Of a stretch of DNA of 64,000 bases, positions 59,131-64,000 are shown one piece after another. Origin of the DNA: Colletotrichum lupini (taxonomy: Eukaryota > Ascomycota > Sordariomycetes > Glomerellales > Glomerellaceae); the NCBI RefSeq assembly GCF_023278565.1, contig NC_064673.1, forward strand, positions 558,001-622,000, written 5' to 3'. Positions within the stretch are counted from its first letter, which is position 1. Every line of letters starts with the position of its first letter. Under the pieces are notes generated by a model. That model made no database searches. It worked only from the letters and a program-made list of their open reading frames with translations, and was not told the DNA's origin. Position numbers and translations under genes: made by a program.

Positions 59131-59719
59131 ATTTATATCCTACGGCGAGCTTCCTAACTTTAAACTCGTAGTTAGTAATAAAGGAAGTTGGGTACTAAAA
59201 GCGTCTTATGGATTTTGTAGCAAGGCTTAGGGGCAAGCCTCTAGAGACTAGTAATTAGTTAAAGGCTCGTTAGGGGCTAGGTAGCGAAGATTCCGTCTAT
59301 AAGACGGAGGTGATATAACTACGAAGTTAATTACTAAAGATCTAACGGGATTCTATCCTCGAGCCTAGCTTAAATTTATTTAATATACGATCCCTAGCTA
59401 TTCTTAGAACAATGCCGTTCCTTATTCTAGTAGGTTGCGTAATCCGAATATACGAGTTCTACTAACGACTTTTGCTTCTAACCTAGAGACTAGGCTAATT
59501 AAGATACTTTAGGATTAATCTCGAAGTATAAGGGGGAGAGAGAACACATAGGGAGAATGGGGCAGGCGGGACGTAAAAGGGCGAGTACTTAGATAGTAGG
59601 TAGTGGTTGTTAGGGCGAGGGTATATATAGTTTTACAACGGCTAAAAGCGACACTTACTAAATGTATAAAGATTACCGTATTTAATTAAGTAGTTAGTAG
59701 GTATTTATTAGTTTAGTTA
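59131..59719. other. Less degraded block between MULE and copia copy B
   Basis: Roughly 500 bp with clearly higher GC than the surrounding repeats, including CGGCGAGC, GGAGGTGATATAACTACGAAG and a purine-rich GGGGGAGAGAGAACACATAGGG stretch. No coding frame or known RNA recognised. It may be remaining unique DNA, or a younger or shorter repeat below RIP's length threshold. Confidence 0.5.
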
Positions 59720-59820
59720 TTTAGCCTTTACTAAATACTTAGGCAATTTTTGATATAGTAATACGGTATTAGTTTGTAGTATTTATAGATATTTTTACTA
59801 CTTTCTATTATAGTAAGTAG
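59720..59820 (-). repeat. Diverged third copy of the SINE-like element (partial)
   Basis: It aligns by eye to the middle of copy 1: GCCTTTACTA, then TACGGTA...TAGTATT and ATAGATA segments in the same order and orientation. It is much more AT-shifted. Ends and duplication are not identifiable. Confidence 0.6.
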
Positions 59821-59926
59821 CTATATAATGGGCTTTGAACCTAATAGATATATTAAGTCATAGTAATGGAATACTAGCCGCTTAAGGCGACGTATCGTAA
59901 GTCTTCTTTATTAATATTTATTAAAT

Positions 59927-60121
59927 TAAAAGATTAATTCGACCGCGGCATACGGCTGACTGCGTAGGGGCTAATTAGGGGCCCTATTTACGATTATCGT
60001 AGCTAGCTTAACCTACGGTTAGAACCTCTTTTTTATACTTGTATAGAAATTTATATAGTTTAATTAATCTTTTTATTAACTTACGGTTTAAACTAACTAC
60101 TTTATAATAAGGATATTAATA
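59927..60121 (+). repeat. Left LTR of copia copy B
   Basis: About 195 bp, aligned with both LTRs of copy A, including the CGTAGGGGCTAATTAGGGGC segment and the GGATATTAATA end. Confidence 0.82.
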
Positions 60122-63100
60122 CTAATTAGTAATTAAATTCTATTATTATAAATTAGTAAAGTATTTTATTATATAGAAGAGACGACCTTTTAATACTATA
60201 TAAGATAGGAGATTTGTACTAATTAACTTTATAAAAGTAAATAAAAAAGGAGGCGATTTTTAAATACTATACGGAATTAAGTAATTATAAACCTTTATTA
60301 TTTACGAGAGGTCGATATTTATTATATCGAACTACGTTAATTAATAGAACTATTTAAGTGACTAGTTTTTTATCGTCGCTTTAAATAGCTTTTTTATTAA
60401 ATAACTTTTTTATAACTAGCCCGTAATTAGAAATTAACTAGTTAAATTAGTAAAACAAAAAACTTATATAGTAACTACTTACTTAATTAATTAATATAAT
60501 AAACGAGCTTAATAATATAATATAAAAGAGTATTACGTAATTAAAAAAAGGATCTCTAAACGTAAATATTTTTACTTAGTAATAAAAACAACTTTATAAA
60601 AGTTATAAAACTAAGAGATTTATAATATATAGAAAGGTTTATTATTACGAGGGTTTTATAAATACGACCTTAAGCTTATAATTTAAATAATCTCTTTATA
60701 ACTCTCTTAACTACCCCCTAGGTATTATTTAAGAATATAATATAGGGGACGGTTTAATAAGGGAAAAGGGGATTTATAAGTCCTAATAGTATTAAAGTAC
60801 GAGTATAATAAGTATTGGGGGTTAACTAACTTAGGAAAAAAGTAGCTACCCTAACTTAGGAAAAAGGCGGCTATTTTAAAAACGTTTTATAGCCTCTTTT
60901 TAAAGTAATAATTAGCTTAAAAAATGCTAAAAAGACGAGGCTCTAAAGGGAAAAAAAAGATATTTTAGAGGGCCGCTAAGGAGCTTCTTTTTTATACTAG
61001 CTCTTAATATAAAATTACTAATTTTAAGAAATTAATTAAGTAATAAAAGGGATTATTAATAAGTAATAATTACTTAATAATAATTAAGTTATAAAAAAAA
61101 CTATTTAAGAGATATAAAATAGGGTATTAAGAAGTAATAAGAAGAAAGATTTTTAAAATATCTATCTCTATTTAGTATAAGTAATAAGTAAGTATTTTTA
61201 ATAAGTTTTTAAAATCCGTAATTTTTATAAAAAAGAGGGCTTAACTTTATTAACCGTACTTAATTATTTATTTAGCTCTTAATAGCCTATCTAGCTCTTT
61301 TATAAGCTACTTAGTATCTATTTTTAATTATTTTTTTAAAATACTACTCTAAAAAAGGTAAGTTAAAAAAAGAAGTAATTTAGAGATTACGTAGAGTATA
61401 AGGCTTAGGGGGTTAGAAATATATAGAATAATAAAAATCGGTAATTAGTAAAGATCCTAAGACTAATTACTTCGTTTTTTTATAGTAATATAGACGTTTA
61501 TTATTATTATTAAAAAAGGAATTATTAAAACTTACTTTTTTATATTAAATAAAGAAGAGGATTTTAGTAAGTATAATAACTAGTAATTTAAAAAAGTAAT
61601 AATGATTACTAAAGATAATAAAAATAAGAGTAATAGCGAGATAGTAAGAAAAAGCGGGAATTACTTAGACCTTAATAAATTCGTTAAGTAATAAGAGTAC
61701 GGGTCTATTACGGCTAGTATATAAATTAAATATATCCTTATTAAAATTAAATACGTTAATAACCGCTAATATAAGTATAAGCTAGAGTACGACCCTTAAT
61801 AAGTTAAAAAAAAAACAAAGAAAAACCTAATTTGAAATAAAATCCTAATCCCTTATAAATAAGTAAATATTAACTTAGATTATTAAAGAACGTAAATATA
61901 TAAAATCGTAGATTAACTTAATAGCGAGTAAATTAACGTAGTATTAATTTATTTAACTAAGGTCTATTAAAAAAAGGGGCTATAAAAGTAACCCCTATTT
62001 TATAAAATCGTAAACGACTTTAGCTATTAGCTAAATAAATAGTTCGTAAATATAAGCTTAGGGATTATAAAAGTAGTTAATAAATTTTTTTATAAGCGAG
62101 GGGTATTATTAACGTAATTATAATTATAAGAATTATATAAAATCCTAATAGTAATAATTATAAAAGAGGAATTTATATTATAGAGCTAAGTATAAGTTAA
62201 TAGAGCGTATAATTGCTTTAATAAATTTAAAAAAAGAGTAAACAATTTAAATTTCTTTTTTATAATTACTAATGGTAATTTATTATTATGAAAGGATATA
62301 TAGAGGTAAAATATAGTACTAGAAATACGATAATTAATAATTCTATTTATTTTAATCTATAGCTTATCGCTATTATTAATATAAAATCCGGCGCTAATTA
62401 GTTAATAAAAAAGGAAGTAAACGACTTAAAGTTATTAATAATACGTAGCGACGTAAAGATCGTATATAAATACTAAAAATATAATAATAAATATAAAGTA
62501 ATTTATAAACTTTAAAAAGATCTTTTTAAAAAAGAAATTATATTTTAAAAAGAAGTACGAGGGTTTATAAAAAACCTTAATAATATTTTATAATTATTAT
62601 AAAAAAGTCGGGATTAGGGAATATTAGTACTATTTAGTAATTAATATTATACTTATAAATAAGGCCTCTAATTATTATTACGAAGTAGTATATAACCTCG
62701 ATCGAAACGACTTTCTTAGTATTATTAACATAATCCGAAGCCGCTTTAAAACTTATAATAAGAATCTAAAGCTTCTATTTAAACTATAAGTAAACTTTTT
62801 TATTTCTATAACTAAGATAATAAAGGGTAAATTATAAATAAAAATCTTTAAAAAGCTTATTAATTAAATTAATAAGTTAGTAAAAACCTAGCTAAATAAG
62901 GGGATTAATGAGCAAAAAGTTAGATATTTTTATATTATAATCTAGTATATATTAAAAATAAAAATAACCTTATACTAAGTACTTAAAGATTATAAGACGC
63001 TCTATTTAAAGCTAAGATTTAGTTTTAATATTAAAATAAGAATACTACGCTAAACCTATTTCTAAATATATAACGGCCCTTATTAATAATATTAAGTTAA

Positions 63101-64000
63101 TTAGATATATAATAAAAAAAGGAAAGAAGCTAGGTATAGTAATTATTAATAAGGAGGCCTAGATTTATTAAATAAATAGAGATTTAACTTATAAATAAGG
63201 TAATAAAAAATAATACTTTATTTATAAAAAGGATAGATATTAGTTAAGTAACTATTTTAAAAAAGAGCGTATTAAATTATATAAATAATATAAAAAGTTA
63301 AGAGTAGTAAATAATAAAACTAGCTTTTATTAATTTAACTAATTCTTTATTATATATATAAGGGTAGATCTAGGGGTACGGAACTTAATAAAAATAACTA
63401 AATTAGCGGCTTAAAATATCCGCCCCCTATAAGAAATTCGGAAAATAAAAAAGATCTTACCTCCTATATTAATAAATTAAATTATAATAAAATTAATAAT
63501 ATTAACTACTTTTTTTTGCCCCGTTAGTTTTTAGAAAATATATAAGGCTAAACGAATAAAAAATAATAAAAGCTCTTAATAAGTAGGCTTTTATTTACGG
63601 ATAGTAGGGGAAAGTCCCTTAGATAATAAATATAAAAATAAATAAAAAGACGAATTTAATAGCGCAGAATTTTATTTTTTTAATACTTAAAGAAAAGATA
63701 GTACCTTTTTTAATATTAAAAAAGAAAGATAGTACTAAGTAATTTTAGGGGTAGCTACAAAGGTCTTTTTTATACTACTTAGATTACTTAAATACTAAGC
63801 TTATATAAGTATTCTATATAAGCAAAAAGTATAGCTTAAATAATTTCTATAGGATTATTTTAGATATTAAGGTATTATAATACTTAATAAGAAGAAAGGG
63901 GTAATTCTAAGTATTATAAAAAATCGCACTAATAACGCTTAATATATTAATAATATATATTATAAGAATTAGTTTTAGCTTAGGTAAAAAAATTATTACC
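59927..64000 (+). mobile_element. Ty1/copia retrotransposon (copy B), RIP-degraded, cut by window end
   Basis: It starts with an LTR aligned to copy A (59,927-about 60,121) and continues collinear with copy A to the last base (window end aligns near 53,221). The spacing offset grows from about 10,584 to about 10,785 bp, so the copies differ by roughly 200 bp of indels, some of it near 60,640-60,780. The degraded gag zinc-knuckle is seen again at about 63,210-63,290. Same orientation as copy A. Confidence 0.88.

Noticed and set aside
45150..64000. AT-rich block as mitochondrial DNA or a centromere core
   Set aside because: Fot1, MULE and copia protein motifs, LTRs, inverted ends and target duplications explain it as RIP-degraded transposons. 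No mitochondrial genes or tRNAs were seen. A pericentromeric position cannot be excluded from this window.
1..64000. tRNA, rRNA or CRISPR features
   Set aside because: No cloverleaf with a TTCGANTC-type arm, no rRNA sequence and no regularly spaced identical repeats were seen by eye; a tRNAscan or Infernal run would be the decisive test.

Overview
The window reads as nuclear DNA of a filamentous ascomycete, most likely a plant-associated Sordariomycete. The genes have short introns (about 50-90 bp) with GT-AG ends and CTAAC-type branch sites. A necrosis-inducing-like (NLP) secreted protein gene is present. The right-hand 19 kb is extremely AT-rich, with transposons degraded in the way repeat-induced point mutation (RIP) degrades them. 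The genus cannot be fixed from the sequence alone.

Layout. (1) 1-17,700 is gene-poor: a Zn(II)2Cys6 transcription factor (6,867-9,222) behind a long pyrimidine-rich leader, and a HEI10/CCNB1IP1-type meiotic RING protein (12,619-about 13,958), with kilobases of apparently non-coding DNA between. (2) 17,700-43,400 is a dense housekeeping block: a Golgi apyrase (Ynd1 type), a Hikeshi/Opi10 protein, a Nudix hydrolase with a DUF4743-like N-terminus, Rpb8, Elp4, Sen34, an Asi-type multi-pass RING protein, the exosome subunit Mtr3, the GT62 mannosyltransferase Anp1 and a Gea/GBF1-type Sec7 ARF-GEF. Neighbours are mostly divergent (shared promoters of 0.4-0.8 kb) or convergent (0.2-0.5 kb apart). They serve transcription and RNA processing (Rpb8, Elp4, Sen34, Mtr3) and secretion or glycosylation (Ynd1, Anp1, Gea). 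(3) 44,100-48,400 is an accessory edge with two secreted proteins, one possibly LRAT/NlpC-like and one NLP. The NLP gene sits in a 1.57-kb island between two degraded transposons. (4) 48,642-64,000 is a nested repeat block.

Nested repeats. A Fot1/pogo element (45,206-47,067) has near-complete terminal inverted repeats and a TA duplication, and ends about 350 bp upstream of the NLP start. A Hop-like MULE (48,642-59,121) has inverted ends and a probable 9-bp target duplication. Inside it lies a Ty1/copia element (49,343-56,782) with two 198-bp LTRs. A short A-tailed, SINE-like retroposon lies in the right LTR of that copia, and a second copy lies in the MULE, each with a perfect target-site duplication. 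A second copia copy starts at 59,927 and runs off the window. Nesting gives an order: MULE first, then copia, then the short retroposons.

Exon coordinates in the entries were inferred by eye from splice signals and reading frame, with no transcript data. Family assignments rest on recognised motifs, not database searches.
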